64,000 nt of DNA from CAYPTY01 sp965659005 (GCA_965659005.1 CBFHVG010000052.1:1-64000), one strand, 5' to 3'; counted from the first letter of the stretch, positions 34,582-44,457 are shown. Notes: generated from the letters alone by a model not told the origin. A program made the numbers and translations.

Positions 34582-35167
34582 CTTCCTTAAAGCCTATCAA
34601 TGATGGATTTACAACTAAATATTCAATACCTGAGTAAAGTGTAATTAAAACCACAGTTAAGAGTAAATAGTAGGGTGCTTCAGAATCATAAAAGCTCTGA
34701 ATGTAGTTGCTAAAATTCACATCAGCATCCAGGAAAACTCCGAGTAGTAAAAAACTATAAAGAAAAATCATTTGAGCGACGGTTTTAATTTTCGCCGTCA
34801 TTCTAGTTTTCATTTTTAGTTTCTTGTGTTGGGCAACTACTCTAAGTGAGGTTATAACTATATCTCTGAATAATATTATCCCTATAGCCCACCATGGGAA
34901 AAGCGTCTGATCCAGAATTGCTAAACATATAAATCCGGAGAAGGTTAGGATTTTGTCAGCCAGTGGATCAAGAAATATTCCGATTTTACTTTCAACACCA
35001 TAATATCTTGCAAGGTACCCATCCATGAAATCCGTAAAGGCAGCGATTGCGAATACAGCAATACTCAATGCTCTGAATACAGGATCATCCATGAGATACA
35101 TATAGAGGAAAATTGGTGCTAAAACAATCCTCAGGGCTGATAATATGTTTGGGAGGTTTTTCTGCAT
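34574..35167 (-). CDS. pgsA: CDP-diacylglycerol-glycerol-3-phosphate 3-phosphatidyltransferase
   Basis: PgsA makes phosphatidylglycerophosphate from CDP-diacylglycerol and glycerol 3-phosphate. The 197-residue membrane protein carries the CDP-alcohol phosphotransferase signature (D-x2-D-G-x2-A-R ... G-x3-D-x3-D) in FMDGYLARYYG and GIFLDPLADK, with NILSALRIVLAPIF at the N terminus and several spans. PgpA acts on its product and overlaps its 3' end. The gene is divergent from cinA with 60 nt between. Confidence 0.96.
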   Translation of the reverse strand: MQKNLPNILSALRIVLAPIFLYMYLMDDPVFRALSIAVFAIAAFTDFMDGYLARYYGVESKIGIFLDPLADKILTFSGFICLAILDQTLFPWWAIGIILFRDIVITSLRVVAQHKKLKMKTRMTAKIKTVAQMIFLYSFLLLGVFLDADVNFSNYIQSFYDSEAPYYLLLTVVLITLYSGIEYLVVNPSLIGFKEVE

Positions 35168-35227
35168 CCACTAAAGATAGTGAATATAATAGTGGAATTT
35201 TGAGCTGGGAATGGTGAATTTTGAAAT

Positions 35228-36514
35228 ATGACGGCCAATATCATCTCTATCGGTAACGAGTTATTAATTGGGGACACTATAAATACCAATGCTTCCTGGA
35301 TTGGTGAATTCCTGACTGAGCTGGGTTTCAGGGTGAGTCGTATCTATACAATATCTGATGATTTGGATGAGATTAAGCATGCTATATCTGATTCGTTAAG
35401 CTATGCAGACCTTACCATTTGTACAGGTGGACTAGGCCCAACCCATGACGATATCACCAAAGTGGCTGCACTGGAATTATTTGAGTCTGAGTTAATACTG
35501 GATCAGAGAACTTTGGATTACATCAGGGATATCTTTGAGAAAAGAAATATTCCGTTTTCAGCTTCAAATTTTGATCAGGCAAAAGTTCCTGATGTTTGCG
35601 AAGTCTTATTCAATAAAGCTGGAACAGCACCAGGGATGTGGTTCAATAGGAATGAGAAATATTTAGCAATGCTGCCCGGTGTACCCTATGAAATGAAATA
35701 TCTGATGCAAAAAGAGGTAATAATAAAGGTCAGAAATGTATTTGGTGATATTGGTTTTATCAATTCTAAATACATAAAAACAGCAGGTGTTGGGGAGAGT
35801 ACTTTAGCTGATAATTATATCGGTGATGTGAGTATGATTTTAAATGAAAATGTGAAATTAGCCTATTTACCAAAAGCTGGAAGTGTAACTTTACGTTTAA
35901 ATAGTAAGGGTAATAGTAGGGAAGAAGCTAATCACAATATGCAGCAGTTGATTGATCATATCTATGATAAAGCAGGTGATTATATTTATGGTGAGGGAAG
36001 GGATTTATCACTCGAAGAAGCACTGGGTAATCTCCTGAGTAGTAAAAAATACACAGTTTCGACCGCAGAGAGTTGTACAGGCGGTCTAATAGCTAATTTA
36101 TTAACTGACGTACCTGGAAGTAGTAAATATGTACTGGGTGGGATTATTGCCTATTCAAATGAGGTCAAAGAAAAAGAGCTTGGTGTTCTTGCAGATGACC
36201 TCAATTCAGTTGGTGCTGTGAGTAAAGAAGTAGCGCTTCAGATGGCTAAAGGAGTTGCAAAGAAGCTTGGTACCGATATAGGAATTTCTACAACTGGAAT
36301 TGCAGGTCCTGATGGCGGAACTGAAGATAAACCTGTAGGCACAGTTTGGATGGGTTTTTATTCAGATGAGTGGCACTTCGCCATTAAAGCATTGTTCACA
36401 AAAGATCGCTTGATGAATAAAACACGTACGGCTGTCGTTAGTCTTGAAACTCTGAGGCGAAGCCTATTGGGGATTGAAGTGATGCCATATGATCTAGAAA
36501 AACAAACAGTTTGA
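35228..36514 (+). CDS. cinA: Competence/damage-inducible protein CinA
   Basis: CinA-type proteins combine a MoaB/MogA-like N-terminal domain (COG1058, ADP-ribose pyrophosphatase activity in studied members) with a C-terminal nicotinamide-nucleotide amidase. The 428-residue product has IISIGNELLIGDTINTNA, CTGGLGPTHDDITK, AMLPGVPYEMKYLM in the first half and VSTAESCTGGLIANLLTDVPGSS and TGIAGPDGGTEDKPVGTVW in the second, with the amidase Ser/Tyr/Lys region preserved. The stop TGA is part of a TTGA that also starts the next gene. Confidence 0.95.
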   Translation: MTANIISIGNELLIGDTINTNASWIGEFLTELGFRVSRIYTISDDLDEIKHAISDSLSYADLTICTGGLGPTHDDITKVAALELFESELILDQRTLDYIRDIFEKRNIPFSASNFDQAKVPDVCEVLFNKAGTAPGMWFNRNEKYLAMLPGVPYEMKYLMQKEVIIKVRNVFGDIGFINSKYIKTAGVGESTLADNYIGDVSMILNENVKLAYLPKAGSVTLRLNSKGNSREEANHNMQQLIDHIYDKAGDYIYGEGRDLSLEEALGNLLSSKKYTVSTAESCTGGLIANLLTDVPGSSKYVLGGIIAYSNEVKEKELGVLADDLNSVGAVSKEVALQMAKGVAKKLGTDIGISTTGIAGPDGGTEDKPVGTVWMGFYSDEWHFAIKALFTKDRLMNKTRTAVVSLETLRRSLLGIEVMPYDLEKQTV

Positions 36515-38406
36515 TTAATAGACTTAGTAAATATCTATTTTTGATAGTATTTCTTTTGCCTGTTTCATTAGCTGCACAGGAACAGGATAGTTTGAAGCAA
36601 TCAATTCCTTTCGAAGGTCCCTGGAAATTTATGTCGCCTTTGAATTCAGTTGAAGTAACGAATGATAGCCTATTAAGATGGCAAGTCTGGCCAAGCTGGT
36701 CAGATTGGTTTTCTTATGATCCTGCCACAATTTCATATAGACAAGGTACCATTGGGAGAATTGATAATTACCTGATTAATGGAACAGAGGCCAGATTCCA
36801 GAAGCATAACTGGTCGGGTATGGAATTAAATGATCCTGTCTCAGGAATGATTAACCTTTCTATTGTGCCTCATCACAAATTGAGTAGGGTGTCAATGAGA
36901 GAGCAGGGATTGATGAGCTATGACTATGCTTTTAAAGACTATTATTCACGTGTTCCTATTACTCAACTAAATTTTGATGAGAGTAAATTCAAGTACAGGA
37001 ATTTGGAATTTCTATTTGCCAGAAACTTTAATGTTAAGACTCAATTGGAACTTAGTTACTGGGACAGAAGAGACGGTGATGCTTATGCGAGAAGCGATGT
37101 ATTGGGGAGTCAACTTTTCGGAAAGTTGAGTCATCAATTCAGCGAAAACTGGATGATTAGAGCTAATTGGCTTAGGAATGAATTTGAGAATGAAGAATCA
37201 TTTGGATATAACCTGACCAACCCAGCCAGTTTTTCCTTCGATCGTTTTTCTGTTTCGGCTGTTCAGGGGAATGGAAGTTCGGATACAAAAAACAGAATGT
37301 TATCGGCTTCTGTACATTTTAGTCCTGATGGTAAAGAGCAGGAGAATTTGACTCTGGGGATGTACAGAAAATTTGATTCAAGAAGTCTTCGCTATGGGGC
37401 TGATACAACCAGATACGAAGTTAGAAATTATGGTCTTAATCTGATAAAGCACTTTGATATCATGTCATCCCTGAAGGCATCCATTAAAGTGAATGCAGAT
37501 TTATACGCAAATGATGATAGCAGTAATGTGAAGATTGAGAATTGGTACCAGATGAAGAGTGAAGGAGAGCTAAAGTATCAGCTTGAAGAATTCTTTAGTA
37601 TAAATGCTACTTCCATCTATACTCAAAGGGAATCACAATCTGCGCCATTGTATTCTGTAGGATTAAGTTTATTCCCTGAATCAAGGTTTGACCTAGATTA
37701 TCAGTTTAGTATTGGGGAGCAATTACCAACCATTCAGGCTTTACATTGGAAATCAGTCGGTTACACTGGAAACCAAAATTTATCCAATGAAAGTTTAATC
37801 AGTGCTAGTGGTCAAGTTGCCTATAAATTTCCTTTTGGACTGAAGCTGGGTATTCGATCTGCTTTGAAAGATATTGAGAATGGTATTTTACTTGACAGTT
37901 CAACTGGGTCTTTTGTAAATGTACCTTCCTACTCAGTTCTTTCGGCCACACCGTTTCTGGATTTAAATACAGAAAGATGGGAGCTGGGATTATCCGGAAC
38001 ACTTACGGATTTTGGTAGTTCAGGTGCTTCTGCTATTGAGCGGCAGATCAACAGTATTACAGAAAATCTATTGATGCGAGGAAGTATTTATTTTAAAAGT
38101 CCCATCTACAATGCTGCAGCATTCCTGAAAGTTGGTTTTGAAGGCACATTTTCTCCTCAGGCGGTACAAACCTATGCATTTATACCTGATTTAGGTTATT
38201 GGGCTTTATTGAATAATAATTTGCCAAATCCTGCTTATTATAGGGTGGATTTAAATCTGTCAGCCCGTGTACGATCTATCTTTTTCTTAATAAGAATGGA
38301 AAATTTATTTGATGCTATTGGGCAGGCAGGTTACTTTGAGTCGGTTGGCTATCCAATGCCACCCAGACGGTTAATCATGGGAATAAGAGTTTTGTTTAAA
38401 AACTAA
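36511..38406 (+). CDS. Outer-membrane beta-barrel protein, TonB-receptor-like without visible plug
   Basis: The substrate is unknown. The 631-residue product has a signal peptide (LFLIVFLLPVSLAAQ) and then long alternating strands with aromatic girdles (LELSYWDRRDGDAYARSD, NWMIRANWLRNEF, LGMYRKFDSRSLRYG). It ends in a TonB-receptor-like closure (YYRVDLNLSARV, FFLIRMENLFDAIGQAGYFE, RRLIMGIRVLF). A TonB box and a full plug domain were not found, so it may be a receptor-derived barrel. The start is TTG 36511 overlapping the cinA stop in TTGA. It lies 1 nt before ftsX. Confidence 0.7.
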   Translation: MINRLSKYLFLIVFLLPVSLAAQEQDSLKQSIPFEGPWKFMSPLNSVEVTNDSLLRWQVWPSWSDWFSYDPATISYRQGTIGRIDNYLINGTEARFQKHNWSGMELNDPVSGMINLSIVPHHKLSRVSMREQGLMSYDYAFKDYYSRVPITQLNFDESKFKYRNLEFLFARNFNVKTQLELSYWDRRDGDAYARSDVLGSQLFGKLSHQFSENWMIRANWLRNEFENEESFGYNLTNPASFSFDRFSVSAVQGNGSSDTKNRMLSASVHFSPDGKEQENLTLGMYRKFDSRSLRYGADTTRYEVRNYGLNLIKHFDIMSSLKASIKVNADLYANDDSSNVKIENWYQMKSEGELKYQLEEFFSINATSIYTQRESQSAPLYSVGLSLFPESRFDLDYQFSIGEQLPTIQALHWKSVGYTGNQNLSNESLISASGQVAYKFPFGLKLGIRSALKDIENGILLDSSTGSFVNVPSYSVLSATPFLDLNTERWELGLSGTLTDFGSSGASAIERQINSITENLLMRGSIYFKSPIYNAAAFLKVGFEGTFSPQAVQTYAFIPDLGYWALLNNNLPNPAYYRVDLNLSARVRSIFFLIRMENLFDAIGQAGYFESVGYPMPPRRLIMGIRVLFKN

Positions 38407-38407
38407 T

Positions 38408-39295
38408 ATGAATATCAGATACGTAGTCAAAGAAGGTTTAGCTGGTTTTAAAAGAGCCAAGCTGGCATCAACAACCTCTATTTTTTCATTATTTATTGCC
38501 ATCCTATTGGTAGGTGTGTTGGGAAGGGTCTTTTATAATGCATACACAGAAGCTGTTTCCTATAGGGATCAGATTGAAGTAGAGATATTTTTATTCGATA
38601 TCGACCAAGATGAAACGGATCAGATTAATTCAATGCTGAATGATGAAGATCTTATTACAGATGTTAATTATGTCTCCAAAGACAGTGCTTCTGCCATCAT
38701 GAAAAGAGATTTTGGGGAGGGCGTAGATGAACTTGTAGCTTTGAACTTTTTACCGGCATCGTTCAAATTAAAAGTAAATACTGCTGTTGGTGTGGATGCT
38801 ATTGATAACCTTGTTTCCAGATTACAGAATATGCCAGGGGTTGACGAAGTAAAGTACAACGCTGCATTATTGAGGGTACTTGAGTCTAATCTAAGTACAC
38901 TTACTGTAATTGGAGCTTCAGTCGGTATTCTAATATTACTTGCTGCACTGGCTTTGGTCTACAATACGATCAGACTAACTATTTATGCGAAACGTGACCT
39001 AATCCGTGCTATGAAGCTGGTTGGTGCTACAAATGGTTTTATCAGATCGCCTTTTATAGTGGAAGGAATTTTCCAGGGTTTGATCTCAGGTACTCTAGCC
39101 GTTGTTTTTGTCTTTCTATTTTTCGAATTCTTTATTCCAATTTATGTACCACAGTTAGGTATTCTGGAATGGCCTTTTGGCAGGTGGTACTTCCTTGTTG
39201 GAATGATGATACTTCTGGCAGTTTTAATGGGTTGGTGGGGAAGTCGCTGGGCTGCACGCCGATTTATTGCAGAGACCTATATATCAGCAAATTAA
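38408..39295 (+). CDS. ftsX: Cell-division protein FtsX
   Basis: FtsX is the membrane half of the FtsEX complex, which controls septal peptidoglycan hydrolases. The 295-residue protein has a cytoplasmic start, TM1 (TSIFSLFIAILLVGVLG), an extracellular loop domain of about 130 residues, and three C-terminal spans with the FtsX permease segment YNTIRLTIYAKRDLIRAMKLVGATNGFIRSPF. The ATPase gene ftsE is not next to it, which is common in the FCB group. It converges with fur, both stops sharing TTAA. Confidence 0.94.
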   Translation: MNIRYVVKEGLAGFKRAKLASTTSIFSLFIAILLVGVLGRVFYNAYTEAVSYRDQIEVEIFLFDIDQDETDQINSMLNDEDLITDVNYVSKDSASAIMKRDFGEGVDELVALNFLPASFKLKVNTAVGVDAIDNLVSRLQNMPGVDEVKYNAALLRVLESNLSTLTVIGASVGILILLAALALVYNTIRLTIYAKRDLIRAMKLVGATNGFIRSPFIVEGIFQGLISGTLAVVFVFLFFEFFIPIYVPQLGILEWPFGRWYFLVGMMILLAVLMGWWGSRWAARRFIAETYISAN

Positions 39296-39795
39296 TTTTT
39301 GGAAGCTGATTGTCTTTCAATACATGCCTTTTCATCGTTGCAACGACCATAAAGGTGTAGTGAGTGATCTTCGATATTAAAGTCATGGATTTTACCCATG
39401 AGATCTTTTATTTCCTGAATTCGAGGATCGCAGAATTCAAGTACAACACCACAATCTTTACATATAATATGATCATGCTGCTGATAAGCGTAAGCACGTT
39501 CATAAAAGTATAAGTTTTTACCGAACTGTTGTCTTTGTACTAGGCCGCATTCAACTAAAAGATCGAGACTATTATAGACAGTTGCTCTTGAGACCCGAGC
39601 ATCTGTGTCCTTCATTTTATCATAAAGCTTATCTGCGTCAAAATGACCATCAGACCTGTAAATCTCTTCCAGTACCATAAAGCGTTCCTGAGTTTGACGC
39701 TGGTTTTGTTCCTTCAGGTATGATCTGAAGATCTCCTTTACGAGATTGATGGTTTCTTCTTGTGCGGGTTGTGCCATAGTCTGATTTTGAATCAA
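39292..39795 (-). CDS. Fur-family transcriptional regulator
   Basis: Fur-family proteins are metal- or peroxide-sensing repressors (Fur, Zur, PerR). The product of about 167 residues has the winged-helix region RQTQERFMVLEEIYRSDGHFDADKLYDKM and ARVSRATVYNSLDLLVECGLV, the metal segment QHDHIICKDCGVVLEF, and a second cysteine pair (GRCNDEKAC), consistent with a structural zinc site. Start choice is ATG 39795 or ATG 39777 (MAQPAQEE). Fur, PerR and Zur cannot be told apart by eye. Confidence 0.92.
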   Translation of the reverse strand: MIQNQTMAQPAQEETINLVKEIFRSYLKEQNQRQTQERFMVLEEIYRSDGHFDADKLYDKMKDTDARVSRATVYNSLDLLVECGLVQRQQFGKNLYFYERAYAYQQHDHIICKDCGVVLEFCDPRIQEIKDLMGKIHDFNIEDHSLHLYGRCNDEKACIERQSASKN

Positions 39796-39918
39796 TATAA
39801 TGAGGAATTGTCATTAAAAAATGATTGGTTTTCAATTTAAGTTTTCAATGGTGCAATTCACCTGAAGAATAGTATATTCCTAAGTTTTCGGTACAATTAA
39901 TATAAAATCAGCGTCACT

Positions 39919-41802
39919 ATGCCCACTGTAGTAGCATTCGATACCATTTCGGAACTGTATCTTAATCTCACAAAAAAATATGCAGGCAAAGAAAAAACTG
40001 CTTTTGCATATAAACCTGCTCCTGGTGAAGACTATAAAACCATTGACTGGGACCAAGTCAAAAAGGATGTAGAAAGGATTGCAAGTTATCTGCTTTACAG
40101 AGAAGTGAAACCCGGCGATCGTGTGGCGATTTTGAGTGAAAATAGATACGAATGGGTTATTGTTGACCTCGCACTTCAATGTCTTGGAGTTATAAATGTG
40201 TCATTGTATACATCACTTCCGGCAGATCAATGTGAGTTTATAATTAATGATTCTGAGTCGAGCATTTTCTTTGTATCAACAGGAGTGCAACTTAAAAAAG
40301 CAGTCGAAATATTTGATAAATGTCCAACACTCAATGAGGTAATTGCTTTCGACAAACCTAAATTGAAGAAGTTATCAGAACCGGATTTTGTACAACTTTA
40401 TGCTGATGTGATGATCAAAGGCAATAAGTTGAATGGTGACAAACAAGATGAGATTCAGGAAAGAGCTAAAAGTGTTACTCATGATATGGTCTCAACGCTA
40501 ATATATACCTCAGGTACCACCGGGAATCCGAAAGGGGCAATGCTTACCCATCGGAACATCACCAGTAATGTGAAGGCAGCTCATAATCATCTTGATATAG
40601 GTGATACAGACCGATCCTTATCATTTTTACCTCTTAGTCATTCATTTGAAAGAACGGGTGGATACTATGCTATGATTGCAGGTGGGGCTGAAATCTTTTT
40701 CGCTGAATCTGTAGATACTGTATCGAGAAACCTTACAGAAGTGCACCCAACAATCCTGATTTCGGTACCCCGTCTTTTTGAAAAGATGTATAATCTAATT
40801 ACTAAGAGTGTATCAGAAGGTTCAGCAGCTCAACAGACAATATTTAATTGGGCTGTAGGAGTAGGAAAAAAATATAATAGTGGGAAAAGAGGATTTGTTT
40901 CTCTTCAAAAGCAAATTGCTAACCGGTTGGTATTTGACAAGTTAAAACAAAGAACAGGAGGCAGAATCATTTTTGCTGTTTCAGGTGGGGCGGCTCTTCC
41001 ACCGGATATTGATGATTTCTTTGCTGCTTCTGGCTTAACGATTGTTCAGGGTTATGGCCTGACGGAAACTTCACCTGTAATGTGTGCAAATAAAGTTGGA
41101 GAAACTGTAAGTGGAGCTGTGGGTAGTGTAATTCAAGGAGTGACAGTTGGTATACAGTCACTAGAGGACAACTCCATTATTGCAGAAGTAAGTGGAGAAG
41201 ATTATCCAACTGACATATCCAGTGAAGCGGGCGAAATTCTTTGTAAAGGTCCAAATGTAATGAAAGGCTACTGGAAGAACGAAAAAGCAACAAAAGAAGT
41301 GATTGATAAAGATGGTTGGTTGCATACCGGTGATGTTGGGCGTTTCGAAAATGGACTACTTAAGATCACAGATAGAATTAAACATATGATTGTGAATGCC
41401 GGAGGTAAAAATATTTACCCTGGTCCAATCGAAGATCATTTCAAAACAAGTAAATGGATTGATCAACTGGTTATGGTTGGTGAAGCAAAATCCTTCATGG
41501 CTGCTCTAATAGTACCCGATTTCGAAGCTATAGAAAAGCATGCAAAAGAAGAGGGCATAGGCTACAAGTCTATAGAAGAACTCATTAAAAAAGAAGAGAT
41601 ATTGAAACTGTACAAGGATGAGATCAGAAGCTTTTCAAAAAATCTGGCATCACATGAAAAAATTCGGGATTTCAGGTTACTTGCCACTGAATTTTCTGTA
41701 GAAACAGGTGAGCTGACACCAACTCTAAAGGTGAAGAGACGTGTGATTAACGATAAATATGGTCACTTAATAGAAGAGATTTTTGAAAGTGACAAGCCCT
41801 GA
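39919..41802 (+). CDS. Long-chain fatty-acid-CoA ligase (AMP-binding)
   Basis: This enzyme activates long-chain fatty acids to acyl-CoA through an acyl-adenylate. The 627-residue protein has the ANL-family P-loop YTSGTTGNPKGAMLTH, the A5-type motif IVQGYGLTETSP, the hinge DGWLHTGDVGRFENG and the C-terminal catalytic Lys region KNIYPGPIEDHFK. The long form with the SFLPLSHSFERTGGYYAM segment is that of AMP-dependent long-chain acyl-CoA synthetases (COG1022). It ends just before the convergent DUF1499 gene. Confidence 0.95.
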   Translation: MPTVVAFDTISELYLNLTKKYAGKEKTAFAYKPAPGEDYKTIDWDQVKKDVERIASYLLYREVKPGDRVAILSENRYEWVIVDLALQCLGVINVSLYTSLPADQCEFIINDSESSIFFVSTGVQLKKAVEIFDKCPTLNEVIAFDKPKLKKLSEPDFVQLYADVMIKGNKLNGDKQDEIQERAKSVTHDMVSTLIYTSGTTGNPKGAMLTHRNITSNVKAAHNHLDIGDTDRSLSFLPLSHSFERTGGYYAMIAGGAEIFFAESVDTVSRNLTEVHPTILISVPRLFEKMYNLITKSVSEGSAAQQTIFNWAVGVGKKYNSGKRGFVSLQKQIANRLVFDKLKQRTGGRIIFAVSGGAALPPDIDDFFAASGLTIVQGYGLTETSPVMCANKVGETVSGAVGSVIQGVTVGIQSLEDNSIIAEVSGEDYPTDISSEAGEILCKGPNVMKGYWKNEKATKEVIDKDGWLHTGDVGRFENGLLKITDRIKHMIVNAGGKNIYPGPIEDHFKTSKWIDQLVMVGEAKSFMAALIVPDFEAIEKHAKEEGIGYKSIEELIKKEEILKLYKDEIRSFSKNLASHEKIRDFRLLATEFSVETGELTPTLKVKRRVINDKYGHLIEEIFESDKP

Positions 41803-41803
41803 T

Positions 41804-42232
41804 TTACTTCAGAGATCTGACATATTCACTTCTCATTTTCTTAACGCGCATCCTGTTTACCCCTAAATCAGAATAGCCTATTCTGCTAGCGCTTCTCATG
41901 TGGACTATGGTTTTGCCGGATTTAATACCTTCTAATTGAATATTTACATCATCAAGAAATCCAAAAAGTGGGATTCTGAATACGGCATGGAATCCATCAT
42001 CATTCATTGTTATTTCATGAGCCTTCATTCGACGGAGTGTCTTTTCAAATGCTTCAAGTGCAGTTGAAATATCTTCTTCAACTTCGTAACTCAGTCTAAT
42101 ACAATTTGGGGTATCAGGGCAGGCTTCTAATGGATTATTATACTTCACAGTATTCATATCCTCATTTTTTGTGGCACATGATGTAATGATTAAAAGAGAA
42201 CATATGGAAATAAACAGCAGTTTTTCTTTCAT
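41804..42232 (-). CDS. DUF1499 lipoprotein
   Basis: The function is unknown. The 142-residue product is a lipoprotein (lipobox ITSC near residue 19) carrying DUF1499: CPDTPNCIRLSYEVEEDISTALEAF, a central strand pair, and the terminal signature MRSASRIGYSDLGVNRMRVKKMR. It is the last gene of a four-gene minus-strand unit beginning with cysteine desulfurase, 10 nt after the histidine phosphatase gene. Confidence 0.88.
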   Translation of the reverse strand: MKEKLLFISICSLLIITSCATKNEDMNTVKYNNPLEACPDTPNCIRLSYEVEEDISTALEAFEKTLRRMKAHEITMNDDGFHAVFRIPLFGFLDDVNIQLEGIKSGKTIVHMRSASRIGYSDLGVNRMRVKKMRSEYVRSLK

Positions 42233-42242
42233 GAGTTCAAAA

Positions 42243-42755
42243 TTAATAATGCAATATTAAAACTTCTGAGCTGGTGTTCTCAGCAAGGCTGACTATAAAT
42301 ATGGTTCCAAATTCATCATGCTCTAAATTTTCATATTTATTCTCACCAATTAACTTATTTACAGCATATGGGGTGGTATTTGAATGCCCACTCACAACCA
42401 CAGTTTTACCTATGTTATTATTGTAAATCTTTTGAATGAAGTCGGCATCTCTGGGATCATAAGTTTGAACCTCATGGCCTGTTACTAAAGCAAGAGGGCC
42501 AACTGTTGTTCTGGTTCGTTTGTAATCTGTAGAGTAAATAGCATCGATTTCAGCGTTTTTTAACAAACTACTTAGGGCATCAGCTCTTTTAAGTCCTTGA
42601 TCACTCAGGTCAGGATCTCTGGAATCATCAACCTTTTCAGCATGTCTAATCAAGATAATTGTAGTAATTTCATCTTGGGCTAGTAAGGGGAGTGCATGAA
42701 ATAGTGTAGAAGCACAGATAAGAAGTAAGGCGGGTATAAATTTGAATCTTTTCAT
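42243..42755 (-). CDS. Secreted histidine-phosphatase-family protein
   Basis: The 170-residue protein has a signal peptide (about residues 1-26, LLICASTLFHALPLLAQ) and a histidine phosphatase core with the catalytic motif LIRHAEKVDD, the YSTDYKRTRTT segment, and the second His in VVVSGHSNTTPYA. The substrate is unknown. Its start overlaps the end of the LOG gene by 4 nt, so it is co-translated in the cysteine-desulfurase unit. Confidence 0.88.
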   Translation of the reverse strand: MKRFKFIPALLLICASTLFHALPLLAQDEITTIILIRHAEKVDDSRDPDLSDQGLKRADALSSLLKNAEIDAIYSTDYKRTRTTVGPLALVTGHEVQTYDPRDADFIQKIYNNNIGKTVVVSGHSNTTPYAVNKLIGENKYENLEHDEFGTIFIVSLAENTSSEVLILHY

Positions 42756-43294
42756 AGTTCTCTGACTTTTTGAATGACTTGATCAATATTATCTGCTACT
42801 GAAATAATATCTCTGCCGTTTGAATTAATAAATTCATGTTGAATTGCTGAATCAATAAATGCCAGTAAATGGTCAAAATATCCATCCACGTTTAGAATGA
42901 TAACTGGTTTTGAGTGAAATCCAAGTTGACGCCAGGTAACAATTTCAAAGAGTTCATCCAATGTCCCAAAACCCCCAGGCAATATTATAAATGCGTCAGA
43001 TAGACTTTCCATCATTGCTTTTCGGCTATGCATATCCTGAGTAATATGTAATTCCTGCACCCCGGTGTGTCCTACTTCTTTTTCCATGAGGGATTTAGGA
43101 ATCACACCCTGTACATATCCACCACCATTTAGTACAGCATCAGCAATAATGCCCATAATTCCTACTTTCCCGCCACCGTAAATAAGTTGGATGGATTCTT
43201 TTGCAAAAAGTTGCCCAAGTTGTTCAGCTATGGATGAGAATGAAGGATTTGTTCCGGCTTTGGAACCACAGTAAACACAGATTTTTTTAGTCAT
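42752..43294 (-). CDS. LOG-family protein (TIGR00730)
   Basis: LOG proteins hydrolyse nucleoside monophosphates to release free base, known best as cytokinin riboside 5'-monophosphate phosphoribohydrolases. In most bacteria the role is unsettled. The 180-residue protein has CVYCGSKAGTNPSF, LIYGGGKVGIMG, the motif SRKAMM and the catalytic PGGFGTLDELFEIVTWRQLG. It lies 2 nt after the cysteine desulfurase gene and overlaps the phosphatase gene. Confidence 0.92.
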   Translation of the reverse strand: MTKKICVYCGSKAGTNPSFSSIAEQLGQLFAKESIQLIYGGGKVGIMGIIADAVLNGGGYVQGVIPKSLMEKEVGHTGVQELHITQDMHSRKAMMESLSDAFIILPGGFGTLDELFEIVTWRQLGFHSKPVIILNVDGYFDHLLAFIDSAIQHEFINSNGRDIISVADNIDQVIQKVREL

Positions 43295-43296
43295 AA

Positions 43297-44457
43297 TTAG
43301 GCAACAGTGAACATTCTATTCAGGATCACGTCAAGTTTTTCAACTAGATAGTCAATTTCTTCTATAGTATTCTTCTTTCCGAAGCTAATTCTAATACTTG
43401 ATTTAGCCCGGCCTTCTTCCACCCCAATTCCGGTAAGTACATGAGATGGTTCAACCGCTCCTGAAGTACAAGCTGATCCATTCGACACACAAATCCCTTC
43501 AATATCCAGATTCAGAATTAGCATCTCACCATCTACTCCATTTCCATCTGAATCAACAAATGAAATGTTATTTATATGTGGAACACCTTCAGCTCTGCAG
43601 CCGTTAAAAATGGCGCGGTTTCCATAGATGTTTTCAAGTCTCTCAAACAGATGCTTTCTTAGTTTGTTGAATAGGGCAGTATTCTCTTCCATTTCAACTA
43701 TAGCCAGTTCAAGAGCTTTCGCGAAACCTACAATTCCTGGCACATTAAGAGTTCCGCCTCGTCTACGTCTTTCTTGAGAACCACCCTGCATCCATGGCAT
43801 CCAAACAGACCCGTTTCTACAGTAGAGCATGCCAACTCCCTTGGGCCCATAAAATTTATGAGCACTTGCTGAAAGTAAATCGACACCCAGATCATGTAAA
43901 TCGATTGGGATTTTACCTATGGATTGAACTGCATCTGTATGCATCGGAATATTTTTAGACCGACATAACTCAGCTATTTCTTTAATTGGGTTAACTACAC
44001 CAATTTCATTATTTACATGCATCAATGAAACCATGGCCGTTTTTTCATTAATTGTACTTTCAACAGCCTCAGTTGAGATTAAACCTTCATTATCGACTGG
44101 GAGGTAATTAGGCTTAAAACCCTTCAGTTTACTGAACTCAATTGGGTGTAGTATAGCATGATGCTCAAGTTCACTAGAAATGATTTCAGTTTTCCCATTG
44201 GCTAAGGCTAATACTCCCTGTATAGCTGCATTATCGCTTTCAGTGCCACCACTTGTAAATATAATTTCCGAAGGTTCAGCATTTAAAAGCTGGGCAACAT
44301 TCTCTCTGGCTTTTTCCACAGCCACTTTAGCTTGCTGGCCAAGGTGGTGGGGAGAGTTTGCATTACCAAAATCATTTTTTAAAAAAGGGAGCATTTCTTG
44401 CAGAACGCGATCGTCAAGCGGAGTCGTTGCTGCGTTATCGAAGTAAACTGTTTTCAT
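43297..44457 (-). CDS. Cysteine desulfurase (IscS/NifS family)
   Basis: This PLP enzyme removes sulfur from cysteine for Fe-S clusters and thiolated tRNA. It shows the N-terminal YFDNAATTP, IIFTSGGTESDNAAI, the PLP Lys in SASAHKFYGPKGVGML, and the active Cys in SNGSACTSGAVEPSHVL. I start at ATG 44457 (MKTVYFDNAATTP), giving 387 residues; an upstream in-frame ATG at 44499 adds a non-conserved leader. It is the first gene of the unit with LOG, histidine phosphatase and DUF1499. No iscU or mnmA is adjacent. Confidence 0.95.
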   Translation of the reverse strand: MKTVYFDNAATTPLDDRVLQEMLPFLKNDFGNANSPHHLGQQAKVAVEKARENVAQLLNAEPSEIIFTSGGTESDNAAIQGVLALANGKTEIISSELEHHAILHPIEFSKLKGFKPNYLPVDNEGLISTEAVESTINEKTAMVSLMHVNNEIGVVNPIKEIAELCRSKNIPMHTDAVQSIGKIPIDLHDLGVDLLSASAHKFYGPKGVGMLYCRNGSVWMPWMQGGSQERRRRGGTLNVPGIVGFAKALELAIVEMEENTALFNKLRKHLFERLENIYGNRAIFNGCRAEGVPHINNISFVDSDGNGVDGEMLILNLDIEGICVSNGSACTSGAVEPSHVLTGIGVEEGRAKSSIRISFGKKNTIEEIDYLVEKLDVILNRMFTVA

